DNA from: Streptomyces tendae
Lineage (GTDB): Bacteria > Actinomycetota > Actinomycetes > Streptomycetales > Streptomycetaceae
NCBI RefSeq assembly: GCF_008632955.1
Contig: NZ_CP043961.1
Coordinates: 1-35,138 of the forward strand
DNA length: 35,138 bases
Direction of reading: 5' to 3'
Shown here piece by piece: positions 21,826-30,841 of the stretch; position 1 is the stretch's first letter; every line of letters begins with the position of its first letter. The position numbers and the translations under genes were made by a program. The notes beneath the pieces were generated by a model. The model was given only the letters and a program-made list of their open reading frames with translations. It had not been told where the DNA came from and ran no database searches.

Positions 21826-21848
21826 CCGGGGCTGGATGTCAGCCCCGG
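21826..21848 (+). terminator. Stem-loop between the DUF2637 and coupling-ATPase genes
   Basis: CCGGGGCTG pairs with CAGCCCCGG around five bases, starting 7 bp after the DUF2637 stop. A second smaller stem (GCGCC with GGCGC) lies near 21884-21900. It may attenuate transcription within the transfer operon or protect the message end; there is no T-run. Confidence 0.45.
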
Positions 21849-21945
21849 CTCGTACGGTGATCGTGAGGTCACCGGACGTATAGGCGCCCCCGGGAGGCGC
21901 TGGTACCGCCGAACCCGGGGACTTCGCGACAAGAGAGGAACCCTC

Positions 21946-23904
21946 GTGTCACGCAAGGAAGAGACTACGGCCCACGGCTCCCCCACTCAGCACGGCCCGG
22001 AGCCGCGGTGGATGCGCCGCGTCCTCGACGGGGACAAGATGACGTTCCATGTCGGCCCGGCACGGTGGGGCGTCGCTGCACCGTACGCGGCCGCCGGCCT
22101 GCCCGTCGTCGCTGTGGCGGCCGACACGGACAAGGGCGGCCTGCCCGAGCCGTCCATGGGCGGCTTCCTGGACCTCATCAATGTCGTGGGCTCGAACTTC
22201 CCCCTCGGCGGATGGGCGGGGTTCGGTGCGACGCTTGCGGGCGGCTCCGTCCTCGGGTATCTCCACCTGAAGCAGAAGTGGGACCTGGGCAAGAGCGGGC
22301 CGACCGCGAACGGGAGCGATGCGGCCCAGGTCGGCTTCGCCAACCCCAAGGAACTCAAACAGTGGTTGTCTGAGTCCGCTCTGCGGGGCCGCGCGGGCAC
22401 CCTGCGCCCGTCCCTGGAAGGGGAGAAGCGGCGGTCCATCAGCCCTCATGAGGTCGGCCTGCACCTGGGCACGGACCTGCTCTACAAGAAGGGCCTGTTC
22501 GTCGCCTGCGAGGACATCGTGCTGATGTACGCTCCGCCGCGCTCCGGCAAGAGTGCCCAGTACGGCAATGCCGTCATCGACGCGGCCGGCGCCTGCGTCG
22601 TCACCTCGACCCGCGGGGATCTGTACGAGCACACCCACAAGCTGCGCCGCGAGCACAACCGGCCGGTGTGGGTGTTCAACGCGGGCGTGAGCGGGGTGGA
22701 GAACACGCTGCGCTGGAACCTGGTGGAGGGCTGCCAGGACCCCGTGGTGGCGCTGCGCCGCGCGGGCTACCTCCTGTCGGCCTCGGCCAGCGGGGAGGCG
22801 ATGGAGAACGCCTCCTTCTGGGAGGGCCACTCCTTCATGGTGCTGTCCTGCTACCTGATGGCGGCGGGCATCAAGGGCTACGACCTGACCCGCGTCCGGG
22901 CCTGGGTGACCGACTCGACCAACCGTGAGCCCCTGGAGATCCTGGAGGGCCACCCCCAGCTGGTCCCTGCTGGCTGGGCCCGGGGCCTCGGGCAGATGCG
23001 CAACGCCCCGGAGAAGACGCGGGACAGCGTGTACCTGACGCTGGTCCGGTCGTTCGAGTTCATGTCGCTTCCCCAGGTTCTGGACATCGTGTCCCCCCGC
23101 CCCGGACAGCAGAAGTTCGACGTGGCCGACTTCCTCCGCTCGCGCGGCACCCTGTACCTGATGGGCCGTGACCAGCAGTACGGCAGCGTCGCCCCGCTGT
23201 TCACCGCCCTGGTGGGCGAGATCTACGAGGCGGCCTACCTGGAGGCGGACAACAGCCCCGGCGGCCGCATGGACCCGTACGTGCGCTTCGTCCTGGACGA
23301 GGCGGCCGTGATCTGCCCGCTTCCGCTGCACAAGTGGTCGGCGGACGCGGGTGGCCGGAACATCCAGCTTCTGGTCAGCGTCCAGTCCCCGTCCCAGCTG
23401 CGCGAGCGGTGGGGCAACAACGGCGCGCAGACCATCATGAACAACTCCGTCCGCGTCGCTCTGGGCGGCCTGTCCATCCCGCAGGATCTGGAAGAACTGT
23501 CCCTGCTCTGCGGGGAGAAGGACGAGGAAGTGGCCACCTCCTCGTCCACCGACGACGACAAGACGTCGCGCAGCGTCTCGGTGCGTCGGGTCCGGATCAT
23601 GCCGCAGGACGCCATCCGGCAGATGAAGGAAGGGACCGGCCTCGTCCTCTACCGCCACCTTCCGCCGATCCGCTACGCCTTCACCCCGGTGTGGAACCGG
23701 AAGGACGTCAAGGAACTGGCGAAGCAGGAGAAGGCGCAGGCCAAGCTGAAGAAGAAGGGCGTCCAGGTCGCCGGGCCCGTTCTCCCGCCGCAGATGCCCG
23801 CCACGGCGCCGCACGTCCCGCAGCAGCAGCCCGCGGCGGCCCCGGGCGCGATCCCTGGGCAGGCACCGGCCGCTGACCAGAGCATGTGGGGGAAGACCGG
23901 ATGA
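21946..23904 (+). CDS. VirD4/TraG-type conjugative coupling ATPase
   Basis: This 652-aa type IV coupling protein would link the relaxosome to the transfer channel at the membrane. Two hydrophobic N-terminal segments are visible (AAPYAAAGLPVVAVAA and FPLGGWAGFGATLAGGSVLGYLHL). The Walker A motif is APPRSGKS near residues 196-203, followed by the family's VVTSTRGDLYEHT. Walker B is RFVLDEAAV near 446-454, followed by the LLVSVQSPSQLRERWG segment typical of TraG/VirD4. The C-terminal 60 residues are a Lys-rich then Pro/Ala/Gln-rich tail. GTG 21946 follows GAGAGGAACC. The stop overlaps the DUF4913 gene by 4 bp. It is not an FtsK-like TraB of the classical streptomycete type. Confidence 0.92.
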   Translation: MSRKEETTAHGSPTQHGPEPRWMRRVLDGDKMTFHVGPARWGVAAPYAAAGLPVVAVAADTDKGGLPEPSMGGFLDLINVVGSNFPLGGWAGFGATLAGGSVLGYLHLKQKWDLGKSGPTANGSDAAQVGFANPKELKQWLSESALRGRAGTLRPSLEGEKRRSISPHEVGLHLGTDLLYKKGLFVACEDIVLMYAPPRSGKSAQYGNAVIDAAGACVVTSTRGDLYEHTHKLRREHNRPVWVFNAGVSGVENTLRWNLVEGCQDPVVALRRAGYLLSASASGEAMENASFWEGHSFMVLSCYLMAAGIKGYDLTRVRAWVTDSTNREPLEILEGHPQLVPAGWARGLGQMRNAPEKTRDSVYLTLVRSFEFMSLPQVLDIVSPRPGQQKFDVADFLRSRGTLYLMGRDQQYGSVAPLFTALVGEIYEAAYLEADNSPGGRMDPYVRFVLDEAAVICPLPLHKWSADAGGRNIQLLVSVQSPSQLRERWGNNGAQTIMNNSVRVALGGLSIPQDLEELSLLCGEKDEEVATSSSTDDDKTSRSVSVRRVRIMPQDAIRQMKEGTGLVLYRHLPPIRYAFTPVWNRKDVKELAKQEKAQAKLKKKGVQVAGPVLPPQMPATAPHVPQQQPAAAPGAIPGQAPAADQSMWGKTG

Positions 23905-24515
23905 CCGAGCAGTCCAAGGAGACGAAAGCCGTCTGGGAGCGCACCCGCGAGCTGGGGCGGCAGCTGGACGAGGTGAACGGCCGCCTCGACACCCTGGAAG
24001 AACAGAAGCTGGCGGACCGGATCGAGGAACTGTCCTTGGTCGTCAAGCGGCTGGCCAGCAAGCCCGAAGCCGACACGCCGGCGGTCTGGAACTGGAACGC
24101 CTTCACCCCGCAGCAGCAGGTGGGCGCGTGGGAGATCCTCCTGCAGTGGGTGGAAGGCACGTTCCGGGTCCGCTGGCCCCGCTCCTACAAGGAGATGCTG
24201 GGGTACGCGGAGCGCGGCTCCTCGTGCTGGTGGCAGCACCCGGACATGGTGGAAACCCTCACCAGCCTGATGATGAGCCACCACTGGGCCTATCTCGACA
24301 AGGAGGCGTCCCCGCTGCGGGTCGCTGAGTGGCTGGGCCGCTGGCTCCCCGACGCTGTGCGCCAGGGCAAGTTCATCCTGGAAGAGTGCAGGGCGGGGTA
24401 CGAGGGCGGCAACGGCCACAAGCACGACCTGTTCGAGAACAAGGCACTGCAGCACGACCGCGAACAGCTCGACGGGTACCTGCACATGCTGCGGACCGGC
24501 GAAGTGCCCAGCTGA
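23901..24515 (+). CDS. DUF4913 domain protein
   Basis: This 204-aa protein starts at ATG 23901, coupled to the coupling ATPase by ATGA. The N-terminus is a coiled coil (WERTRELGRQLDEVNGRLDTLEEQKLADRIEELSLVVKRLAS). The rest fits DUF4913: AVWNWNAFTPQQQVGAWEILLQWVEGTFRVRWP, then WWQHPDMVETLTSLMMSHHWAYLDKEASPLRVAEWLGRWLPDAV and a C-terminal FILEECRAGYEGGNGHKH. It is rich in Trp and conserved-looking His. The family's function is unknown. Its constant place next to coupling ATPases in actinomycete plasmids suggests an accessory of the transfer apparatus. A strong terminator follows 18 bp after the stop. Confidence 0.82.
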   Translation: MTEQSKETKAVWERTRELGRQLDEVNGRLDTLEEQKLADRIEELSLVVKRLASKPEADTPAVWNWNAFTPQQQVGAWEILLQWVEGTFRVRWPRSYKEMLGYAERGSSCWWQHPDMVETLTSLMMSHHWAYLDKEASPLRVAEWLGRWLPDAVRQGKFILEECRAGYEGGNGHKHDLFENKALQHDREQLDGYLHMLRTGEVPS

Positions 24516-24532
24516 TCCGCCGCACGACGACA

Positions 24533-24559
24533 GAGGCCCGGACCGATGGTCCGGGCCTC
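24533..24559 (+). terminator. Terminator of the transfer operon
   Basis: GAGGCCCGGACC pairs perfectly with GGTCCGGGCCTC around a GAT loop, followed by TT, 18 bp after the DUF4913 stop. The lead-in GACGACAGAGGCCCG recurs before the terminator at 31100. It also stands 17 bp from the convergent gene's stop, so it may serve both directions. Confidence 0.85.
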
Positions 24560-24575
24560 TTCGCGCGGCTGGGGG

Positions 24576-25142
24576 TCAGGCGGCTGTCGGCACGGGCCGC
24601 TGCTTCTCGGTGCTCGTCGCCCACTCCAGGCCGTGCAGGACTCCGGCCGCGTAGTCCTCGTCCACTTCGTGCCAGGCGTTGCGCTCGATGCAGTCCCGGG
24701 CCCGGGTCTCTTCCCGCCCGACCTCGCGGGCGGTGTACGGGTACGTGTACGCCTCGTGGCTGATCGGGCTCGCCTGCAGCTCCCCCAGCAGCCACGCGGC
24801 GGCCGCCCACACTCCCTGGGCCACGGCCGCGTCCTTGTGGTGGTTGGCGTACACCTGGACCCGCGCGGCCTCGCCGGCGTGGTACTGCCGGGCGGCATCG
24901 TCCCGGAGCGCTTCCAGCTCGGCGCGCTGACGGCGGACGGCTCCTGGAACCCCTGGAATCGGCTCCGGCTTCGGCTGCACGGTGTTGCCGTACTCGTGGC
25001 CCGGCCACTGGGGCGTTGCCCCGGGCAGAATCGTGGGCCGCTCGGGGGTTCCAAGGATCTCGCTCACCGACCGCTGGGGCGGCTCGGCGGGCCCGTGCGG
25101 CGCCTGCTGGCGCTCGCTCCACGGATCGCTGCTGCTGGCCAT
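24576..25142 (-). CDS. Hypothetical protein convergent to the transfer operon
   Basis: This 188-aa soluble protein starts at ATG 25142. The first 70 residues are Pro/Gly-rich and probably disordered. A charged helical region follows (AVRRQRAELEALRDDAARQYHAGEAARVQVYANHHKDAAVAQGVWAAAAWLLGEL). The C-terminal part has many Tyr and acidic residues and ends IERNAWHEVDEDYAAGVLHGLEWATS. No family is recognised. Its stop faces the transfer-operon terminator. Codon use matches the neighbours, so it is likely a real gene. Confidence 0.65.
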   Translation of the reverse strand: MASSSDPWSERQQAPHGPAEPPQRSVSEILGTPERPTILPGATPQWPGHEYGNTVQPKPEPIPGVPGAVRRQRAELEALRDDAARQYHAGEAARVQVYANHHKDAAVAQGVWAAAAWLLGELQASPISHEAYTYPYTAREVGREETRARDCIERNAWHEVDEDYAAGVLHGLEWATSTEKQRPVPTAA

Positions 25143-25199
25143 GGAACGACGGTAGCCTCGGGGACTGACACATCACCAGAGTTGAGCCTGGTACCTGCA

Positions 25200-25523
25200 A
25201 CAGCAAGCCGCTATCCTGTTAGAACATGACTTAAAAATGATCAAGGGGGATGCGCTCTATACACGAGACTGCTGCCACTCGACTTGGTTAGCGCCCTGAA
25301 GACGGGCTTGTGACCACAAATCAGGGATAGGTCGCTTAAGACCTGGGGAGTCAAAGCCCAGGCTGCGTAAAGCCTATTTAAACGCTCAGATACCGAGACT
25401 CCAGAGGCAGTTCGCAACGTCCTACGGTTCGCTGCACCAGCGGTGAGCCTAGTTGGCGCTGTGGTGGTCTCTGGAGCAGCACTCCCCGCTCACCACAGCA
25501 CATGTTCCGGAAGGGATACTGGG
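25200..25523 (+). ncRNA. Lower-GC structured leader, candidate regulatory RNA
   Basis: This stretch is clearly less GC-rich than its surroundings: about half G+C in 25321-25380 by count. It holds several short stems in a row: GCCC-N7-GGGC (25293-25307), GACC with GGTC (25312-25333), CCTGGG with CCCAGG (25342-25361), GGCT with AGCC, and GCGT with ACGC across it. TATCCT at 25212 could be a -10 box. Two tiny frames exist, 25237-25299 (20 codons) and one from ATG 25250, neither with good ribosome binding site spacing. It leads to the 68-aa membrane protein gene at 25524. It could be a long 5' leader, an antisense-regulated RNA or a single-strand origin. No known riboswitch class was recognised. 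Confidence 0.4.
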
Positions 25524-25730
25524 GTGAGCGTTTTCTGGACATCCCTGCTCGAATTTGTCAGCCCGCGCACTCTTCTCGTAGTCATCAAGTTTCTCCCGGT
25601 CTTGCTAATCGTGATGCTTATGGCTCCTGCCTTCATGGCTTGGCCGCTTCTGAGGCCAGAGAAGCACGAGGCGCTGCTGGCGGTCATGCAGAAACTCATC
25701 GACTGGACTCGCGTCAGCTCGCGGGCTTAG
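25524..25730 (+). CDS. Small single-pass membrane protein, hypothetical
   Basis: This 68-aa protein starts at GTG 25524, with GGAAGGGA at 25508-25515. Residues of about 13-40 (PRTLLVVIKFLPVLLIVMLMAPAFMAWPLL) form one long hydrophobic helix. It is preceded by VSVFWTSLLEFV and followed by an amphipathic tail, KHEALLAVMQKLIDWTRVSS. Size, hydrophobicity and a long structured leader recall small membrane toxins, but also many harmless small membrane proteins. Base composition is less GC-rich than the neighbouring plasmid genes, pointing to a separate origin. It ends just before the second structured repeat. Confidence 0.6.
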   Translation: MSVFWTSLLEFVSPRTLLVVIKFLPVLLIVMLMAPAFMAWPLLRPEKHEALLAVMQKLIDWTRVSSRA

Positions 25731-25776
25731 CTCTCCATTCGTCAGGACCCGTTGGCCTGCGGCCCGGGTCCGGGCT

Positions 25777-26042
25777 GAGCGGGGTGGTTCCCTCGTTGGG
25801 CGGCAGGCGAAGCCCTACCGCGCCGTTCGTCGGACGTCCAGGATCGGGCTTGCCCGACCGCGCTTGCGCGGCGCCGTAGGCGTCCTGGATGGCCGGCGGG
25901 CGGTGTGGTGCCCTCCGGGTGCCGTCCGACGAGGGGGCCGCACCGCGACCCACCACCAACTCCACCACCCACACACCCGCACCCAAGATCCCTGCCCCCC
26001 ACACCCTCCGCAGGGTGGCCGGGGTGTGGGGCGGAGCCCCGC
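25777..26042 (+). repeat. Structured dispersed repeat, copy 2
   Basis: This is the direct repeat of 12074-12328, near-identical in its outer parts and divergent in the middle. The central stem is TCCAGGA with TCCTGGA, where copy 1 has GCCAGGC with GCCTGGC. The inner hairpins are CGGGC-TT-GCCCG and CCGCGC-TT-GCGCGG, where copy 1 has CGGC-GTA-GCCG and CCGC-GAA-GCGG. An extra CGCC-GTA-GGCG hairpin is present. Pairing is kept while bases differ. It lies between the 68-aa membrane protein gene and the convergent end of the relaxase gene. Its terminal GGGGC-GGA-GCCCC hairpin may end transcription of the relaxase. Confidence 0.8.
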
Positions 26043-26118
26043 TCAGTGACCGGTCCTCGAGTAACGGCGAAGGGGCGGACCGCCTGGTGGCAGTCCGCCC
26101 CTTCCGGGTGCAGTCGGG

Positions 26119-29100
26119 CTACATCTCGACCTCGTACCCGCCGACCTCGACCGTGGGGGCCTCGATCTGCGGTTCCGGCTGCTGCACCACGGGCTCGTCG
26201 CGCCGTGCCCGCTCGGCCTCTTCCATCTGCCGCGTCTGCTCGCGGTCGGCCAGGACTTCCGTCGCCACCTTGGCGATGTCGACGGCCTTCTGCAGCTCCT
26301 CGCCCGTGAGGGTCCGGCCCGCCTTGTGGGCCCGCTCGCGCGCCTGCTGCAGCTGCTCGGGCTCGGTCGGCTGCTGCTGTTCCAGCTCCGGTTCCACCTC
26401 GGCCTGCTGCACGTCCTCCGGAAGTTCCAGGGTCTCCGGTTCCGGGGCGCGCAGTTCCAGCTGACGCTTGGCGGCCTGCGCCTGCTCGCGCGTCGGCTCG
26501 GTGTGCTCGTGCCACGCCTCGCGGGCGGTGTGGACCTGTTCCAGCTTCTCGACGTCCTCGGTCAGGGTGGCGGTCAGGGCCTCGTAGGACTCGGCGGTCT
26601 GCTCCAGCTCCTGGCGCTGCTCGTCGGTCTCGGCCTCCATCGCGGCGACGTACTTCTGCAGCGACTCGCGCTCGGCGTCGGCCAGGGACTCGCTCGCCTC
26701 GCGCAGCTGGCCGGCGACGTGCGGCGGGGCCCACTGGGTCTCGCGGTCGTAGCGCTCAACCATGCGGCGCAGGGACGCGTCCGACGCTCCGACCAGCTCC
26801 ATCCGGTCCTCGGGCTCGCCCAGGGCGCGGTACGCGCGGTCCCAGTCCTGGCGGACGTCGACCGCACCGCGGCCCGGCCGCTGGCCGATCGGGTCGCGCT
26901 CGCTGTCGTACTCGTGCGCCTCGCGGTAGGCCAGCACCGACCCGGCGCGCTCGATCCAGCGTTCCCGCCAGGTGGGATCCTCCGGCACGGGGCCGAACGT
27001 GTCCCGCGCCCACTGCGGCAGCTCCTCGGACTCCGCCAGTTCCCGTCCCAGTTCCAGCCGCTTGGCCTCGGCAATCTCCGCGACGGCGCGGGCGTACTCG
27101 CCCTTCGGTCCCTCGATTCCAGCGGTCCGGTTGCGCCAGTCGGCGCGCTCCTCGGCGGCCTGGCGCTGCTCCTCCGCGATGCGGTGGCGCTCCTGGGTCT
27201 CCTGCCCGCCGTGCAGCACTTCGGCGCCCAGCTGCATGGCCATGGCCTGGTCCAGCGCGGCCTGCTGCTGTGCCTGCTCGGCTGCTGCTGCCTCTGCTGC
27301 CCGCTGGGCCTCCAGCGGGTCGATGACCTGCGCTTGGATGACTGCCTGCTGCGCGGCCAGGGCGTCCTCCTGGCTGCCGTTCCAGGCCAGCACGGGGGCC
27401 TGCTGCATGGCCTCGGCCTGCCGGGCGGCCTCGGCCTGGGCCTCGTCGCTCACCTCGTGGTCGACGTGGGCGACGGGCGCCACGGCCAGCTGGCCCATGA
27501 GGTCGTTGACGGTGGCTTCCTGGGTCTCGACGGCCTCGCGCACCCGCTGCTCGTCGGCCTGGACCTGGCGGCGCTCGGCGGTGTCAATGCTCTGTTCCAG
27601 GCGCCAGTGCAGCACCTTGCCCAAGTCCTTGGCGTCTTCCAGGCGGCCCTGCTGCACGACGTCGCGCAACAGCGCGGTGGCGTCGTGGCCTTCGGCCTCG
27701 GCGCTGCGGCCGAGACGGACGAGGGAGCCGTACGCCTCGCTGTCGCGCAGCTCGCGGTACCGGTCCGGTCCCAGCTCCTCGTGCAGCAGACGACCGAAGC
27801 GGACCGTGGCGTCTTCGGTCGCCAGGTCCTCCATCTCGTACGTGTGCTTGGCCAGGGAGCGGGACCATTCCAGCTCCTCGCGCTGCACCTGCAGCGCGGA
27901 CTTCTCGGCGCTGGAATTGTCGAGAGTCTGGGTCAGCACGGCCAGCTTGTCGGGGCGCTGCTCGACGGGCACGCCGGCGGCGTCGATGGCGACGTACGCC
28001 GTGTTGGAATCGCGGCCGCGCGTCATGGCGACGTAGAACGACTCCCGCGTTCCAGCGCCTTCCACCAGGGTGTGGCAGGTGTCGACGGTGCGGCCCTGGG
28101 CGGCGTGCACGGTGCCCGCGTACGCCAGGTCCACGTGGTTCTCGACGTACGACGGCGGCAGCTGGAGGGTGTCCCCGTCGTCGTAGGCGACGGTCACGGC
28201 GCCGCTGTCGGAGATGCCCAGCACCTTCACGACGTCCCGGTTCGTGGCGAAGCGCTCGCCGCTCGCGGCGGTCAAGCGCCGGTTGTTCTCCCGCAGCTGG
28301 ATCATGTCGCCCACACCGACGGTAAGGCCGCGCTTCTCCAGCTCGATGCCCTCTTCCGCGACCAGTCCGAGCCGTACGAGGTCGGCGCGGGCGCGGGCCG
28401 CGAGCTCGTCGGCCTGCTCGTTGGTCGGGGCGATGAGCAGGGAGTTCTTGCCTCCCACGTAATCCGCCAGCCACGACTGGTAGGCGGCGCTCACCATCTC
28501 CTCGCGGGTGCCGCCACGGAGGCGGCCGCGGTCCTCGTAGGCGGCCAGGGCCTCGCGCTTGCCGTCCCGCAGCTGCAGGGACGCGTCCTTCTCCCACTCG
28601 CTGGAGAAACGCATCACCTGGTCGAGCCGGTGCACGTTGGGCAGTTCGTCACTGAGCTGGGCGAAGATGCCGCCGGCGCCCACGGCGCTGAGCTGGCTTC
28701 CGTCGCCGGTGTACAGCACCTTGGCGCCCACGCGGTCCGCGTACCGCCGGATCTCGTCCAGCTGCCCGTCCTCCGCCATGGACGCCTCGTCCACCATGAC
28801 CAGCTGGCCGGGGCGGAGCTGGTGGGCCTCGCGGTCCGATTCCAGCACGGGCAGACCCAATTCCAGGCGCCGGTTCGTGTGCAGGAACTTGGCGATGTTC
28901 GCCGCGTTCTCCACGCCCTCCTCGGACAGCACGCGGGCGGCGCGCTGGCTGACGGTCAGACCGATGACAGGCCCGACTTCCTTCGTCCAGACGTCGTGGA
29001 TCGCACCCGCCAGACGGCTCTTTCCAGTTCCAGCGGGGGCGGCCACGACCTCCATGCGGCGGCCGGAGCCGAGGATGGCGCGGAACGCCTTCTCCTGCCC

Positions 29101-30831
29101 CTCGTTGAGCTGGGCGCCAGCCACGGCCTCCTCGATCACCTCGCGGACCACGGCGGGGGATCCCAGCTCCGTGGCCTTGGCAATCAGGCGGCCGGTGCGC
29201 TCCAGGTGGGCCTCCGTGGCGTACCGGCGGGCGCCGTGGCGGGCGTAAATGGACTGCCCGTCCTCGCGGGTCAGCTCGGCGGGGAGCGGGACGAGGTTGG
29301 GCGCGGTCAGCCGCACCACCCCAGTGTCCGTGCCCGACTGCAGCGCGGCGTCGGCCAGCTCGTTCACGATCGCCTTGACCTGGTGGCGTTCCAGCCCTCC
29401 GAGACAGTCGGGCAGCTCCTTGGAAATCTCCACCACGAGGTCCGCCCGGCGCCATGCTGACTTCTGGTCCTGGACGTTCTCGACGGCCCGGCGCACGACG
29501 TCCTCCGGGTCGAATTCCAGGCCCGATTCCAACTCGGCCGCGTCGCGTTCCAACTCGGCCGTGGCTGCCTCGGCGGCGGCTGGAACGCCCGCCAGGGACT
29601 CGCGGGTGTCGGCCACCATGTCGGCCTCCCAGCGGGCCAGAAGCTCCTCGCGCGGGATGGCCTCGGACTTGTTCTTCCGGGCGTTCAGGTTCGCCCACTG
29701 CGCCATGCGCGCCAGCTCGTGGGCGGACGGCGACCGGCCGTTGGCGGTCTCCCACTCGGCGGCAAGCTCGGCGGTCTTCTTGGTGATGGTCTTCCGGCGG
29801 CTGCTGAACTTGTCCCGCTTCTCCTCACCGATACCGACGATCTCGCGGGCCATGCCGTCCGGGCGCATCGCCGTACGCAACCCCAGCTTGCGGTACAGGG
29901 CCTCGTCCGTGGTCTTCTCGAAGAGGTGCCCGGCGGCCTTCGTGTGCCGGTAGATCTCCTGCCCGTCGATCGTCAGCCACTTGGTGCGGGTCTCGCCGGT
30001 CACCGGGTCGGTGGACGTGGCCTGGACGCGATTCCAGATCGCGTTGTGCACGTGCATCTGCGGCTCGTTGTCCCGGCTCGTGTGCTGCCGGAATGACGCG
30101 ATCGTCCAGCGGTGCGCGTCGACCTGGCGGCCGGTGGGCGTGCCGTCCGCGTCCTTGGCACCGTGGCGCCCGTCCCGGGCGTACCCGGCCTCTTCCTGGA
30201 GGAATTCCAGTCCGGCCTGCACGCCTTCCATGACGCATTCCCACACGGCGTCAGCCTTGGCTGCGGCCTCGGCCGCGCCCTCCATGTCGCCGGCGTCGCG
30301 CAGCCGCGCGGCCTCGATCTGGTACCCCGCGTGCAGCAGGGAGTACGACTTGGGCACGGAGAACGTGACGTCGTAGTACGACCGTGCGGAGGGGGCGTTC
30401 TGGCGCACCTTCAGCTCCGCCGCGCGCTGCTGCTCGGGGGTCGCGTCGGGCCCCAGTTCGTCCAGCGCTTTGGCCACCCGCTCCTCGATGGACTTCGTGT
30501 AGTCCATCGGCTTCCGACCCACCCGGGCCTCGTCGTAGATGGCGGCTACCTGAGCCTTGTACTCGTCTGATCCGGGCTCCGCCGTGATCGCGGAGAGTGA
30601 CGCATGAACCTGCTCGTGCAGGCGGGGGTCGGTGAACTTCGAGTACATGTCGCTCATCAGCGCATGATCGACTTCACCCGTCAGACCAAGATCATCGGCG
30701 CCATCCCCGAGCCAGATACCGGCCGGTTCTCCGGCCTGCTCGATCGCCTTCAGGTAGTAGTGCTCGCCACCGCGCCCCACCTGATCAATCAGGTAGCTCG
30801 GGTCAGATCCCGGGCTCACGGTAGCGGTCAT
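26119..30831 (-). CDS. traA: MobF-type conjugative relaxase-helicase (TraA-like)
   Basis: This 1570-aa protein nicks oriT, stays bound to the strand and unwinds the plasmid for transfer. The N-terminal relaxase (TrwC) domain has candidate Tyr residues at 25-26 (GEHYYLKA), the phrase YYDVTFSVPKSYSLLHAGY, and the metal-binding histidines in RQHTSRDNEPQMHVHNAIWNRV near 245-262. The central superfamily 1 helicase has Walker A APAGTGKS near 600, Walker B VDEASM, TGDGSQLSAVG, GTVHAAQGRTVD and YVAMTRGRDSN. The last 500 residues are Glu/Gln/Arg-rich coiled coil, unusually long. ATG 30831 was chosen; no clear ribosome binding site precedes it, and the start lies in a small palindrome, so translation may be leaderless or regulated. 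The likely oriT lies just upstream. Confidence 0.93.
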   Translation of the reverse strand: MTATVSPGSDPSYLIDQVGRGGEHYYLKAIEQAGEPAGIWLGDGADDLGLTGEVDHALMSDMYSKFTDPRLHEQVHASLSAITAEPGSDEYKAQVAAIYDEARVGRKPMDYTKSIEERVAKALDELGPDATPEQQRAAELKVRQNAPSARSYYDVTFSVPKSYSLLHAGYQIEAARLRDAGDMEGAAEAAAKADAVWECVMEGVQAGLEFLQEEAGYARDGRHGAKDADGTPTGRQVDAHRWTIASFRQHTSRDNEPQMHVHNAIWNRVQATSTDPVTGETRTKWLTIDGQEIYRHTKAAGHLFEKTTDEALYRKLGLRTAMRPDGMAREIVGIGEEKRDKFSSRRKTITKKTAELAAEWETANGRSPSAHELARMAQWANLNARKNKSEAIPREELLARWEADMVADTRESLAGVPAAAEAATAELERDAAELESGLEFDPEDVVRRAVENVQDQKSAWRRADLVVEISKELPDCLGGLERHQVKAIVNELADAALQSGTDTGVVRLTAPNLVPLPAELTREDGQSIYARHGARRYATEAHLERTGRLIAKATELGSPAVVREVIEEAVAGAQLNEGQEKAFRAILGSGRRMEVVAAPAGTGKSRLAGAIHDVWTKEVGPVIGLTVSQRAARVLSEEGVENAANIAKFLHTNRRLELGLPVLESDREAHQLRPGQLVMVDEASMAEDGQLDEIRRYADRVGAKVLYTGDGSQLSAVGAGGIFAQLSDELPNVHRLDQVMRFSSEWEKDASLQLRDGKREALAAYEDRGRLRGGTREEMVSAAYQSWLADYVGGKNSLLIAPTNEQADELAARARADLVRLGLVAEEGIELEKRGLTVGVGDMIQLRENNRRLTAASGERFATNRDVVKVLGISDSGAVTVAYDDGDTLQLPPSYVENHVDLAYAGTVHAAQGRTVDTCHTLVEGAGTRESFYVAMTRGRDSNTAYVAIDAAGVPVEQRPDKLAVLTQTLDNSSAEKSALQVQREELEWSRSLAKHTYEMEDLATEDATVRFGRLLHEELGPDRYRELRDSEAYGSLVRLGRSAEAEGHDATALLRDVVQQGRLEDAKDLGKVLHWRLEQSIDTAERRQVQADEQRVREAVETQEATVNDLMGQLAVAPVAHVDHEVSDEAQAEAARQAEAMQQAPVLAWNGSQEDALAAQQAVIQAQVIDPLEAQRAAEAAAAEQAQQQAALDQAMAMQLGAEVLHGGQETQERHRIAEEQRQAAEERADWRNRTAGIEGPKGEYARAVAEIAEAKRLELGRELAESEELPQWARDTFGPVPEDPTWRERWIERAGSVLAYREAHEYDSERDPIGQRPGRGAVDVRQDWDRAYRALGEPEDRMELVGASDASLRRMVERYDRETQWAPPHVAGQLREASESLADAERESLQKYVAAMEAETDEQRQELEQTAESYEALTATLTEDVEKLEQVHTAREAWHEHTEPTREQAQAAKRQLELRAPEPETLELPEDVQQAEVEPELEQQQPTEPEQLQQARERAHKAGRTLTGEELQKAVDIAKVATEVLADREQTRQMEEAERARRDEPVVQQPEPQIEAPTVEVGGYEVEM

Positions 30832-30841
30832 ATGATCACGG

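Noticed and set aside
25250..25291. A 13-codon possible leader peptide (MRSIHETAATRLG)
   Set aside because: The G-run that could act as ribosome binding site directly abuts the ATG with no spacing, and nothing else supports translation.
25261..25400. tRNA or tmRNA in the lower-GC structured stretch
   Set aside because: No T-loop GTTCRA motif, no cloverleaf spacing and no CCA-type acceptor end could be found.
26326..29460. A 1044-codon open frame on the plus strand
   Set aside because: It lies wholly antisense to the relaxase-helicase, whose motifs are unambiguous, and shows low-complexity Gly/Leu/Val/Gln composition.
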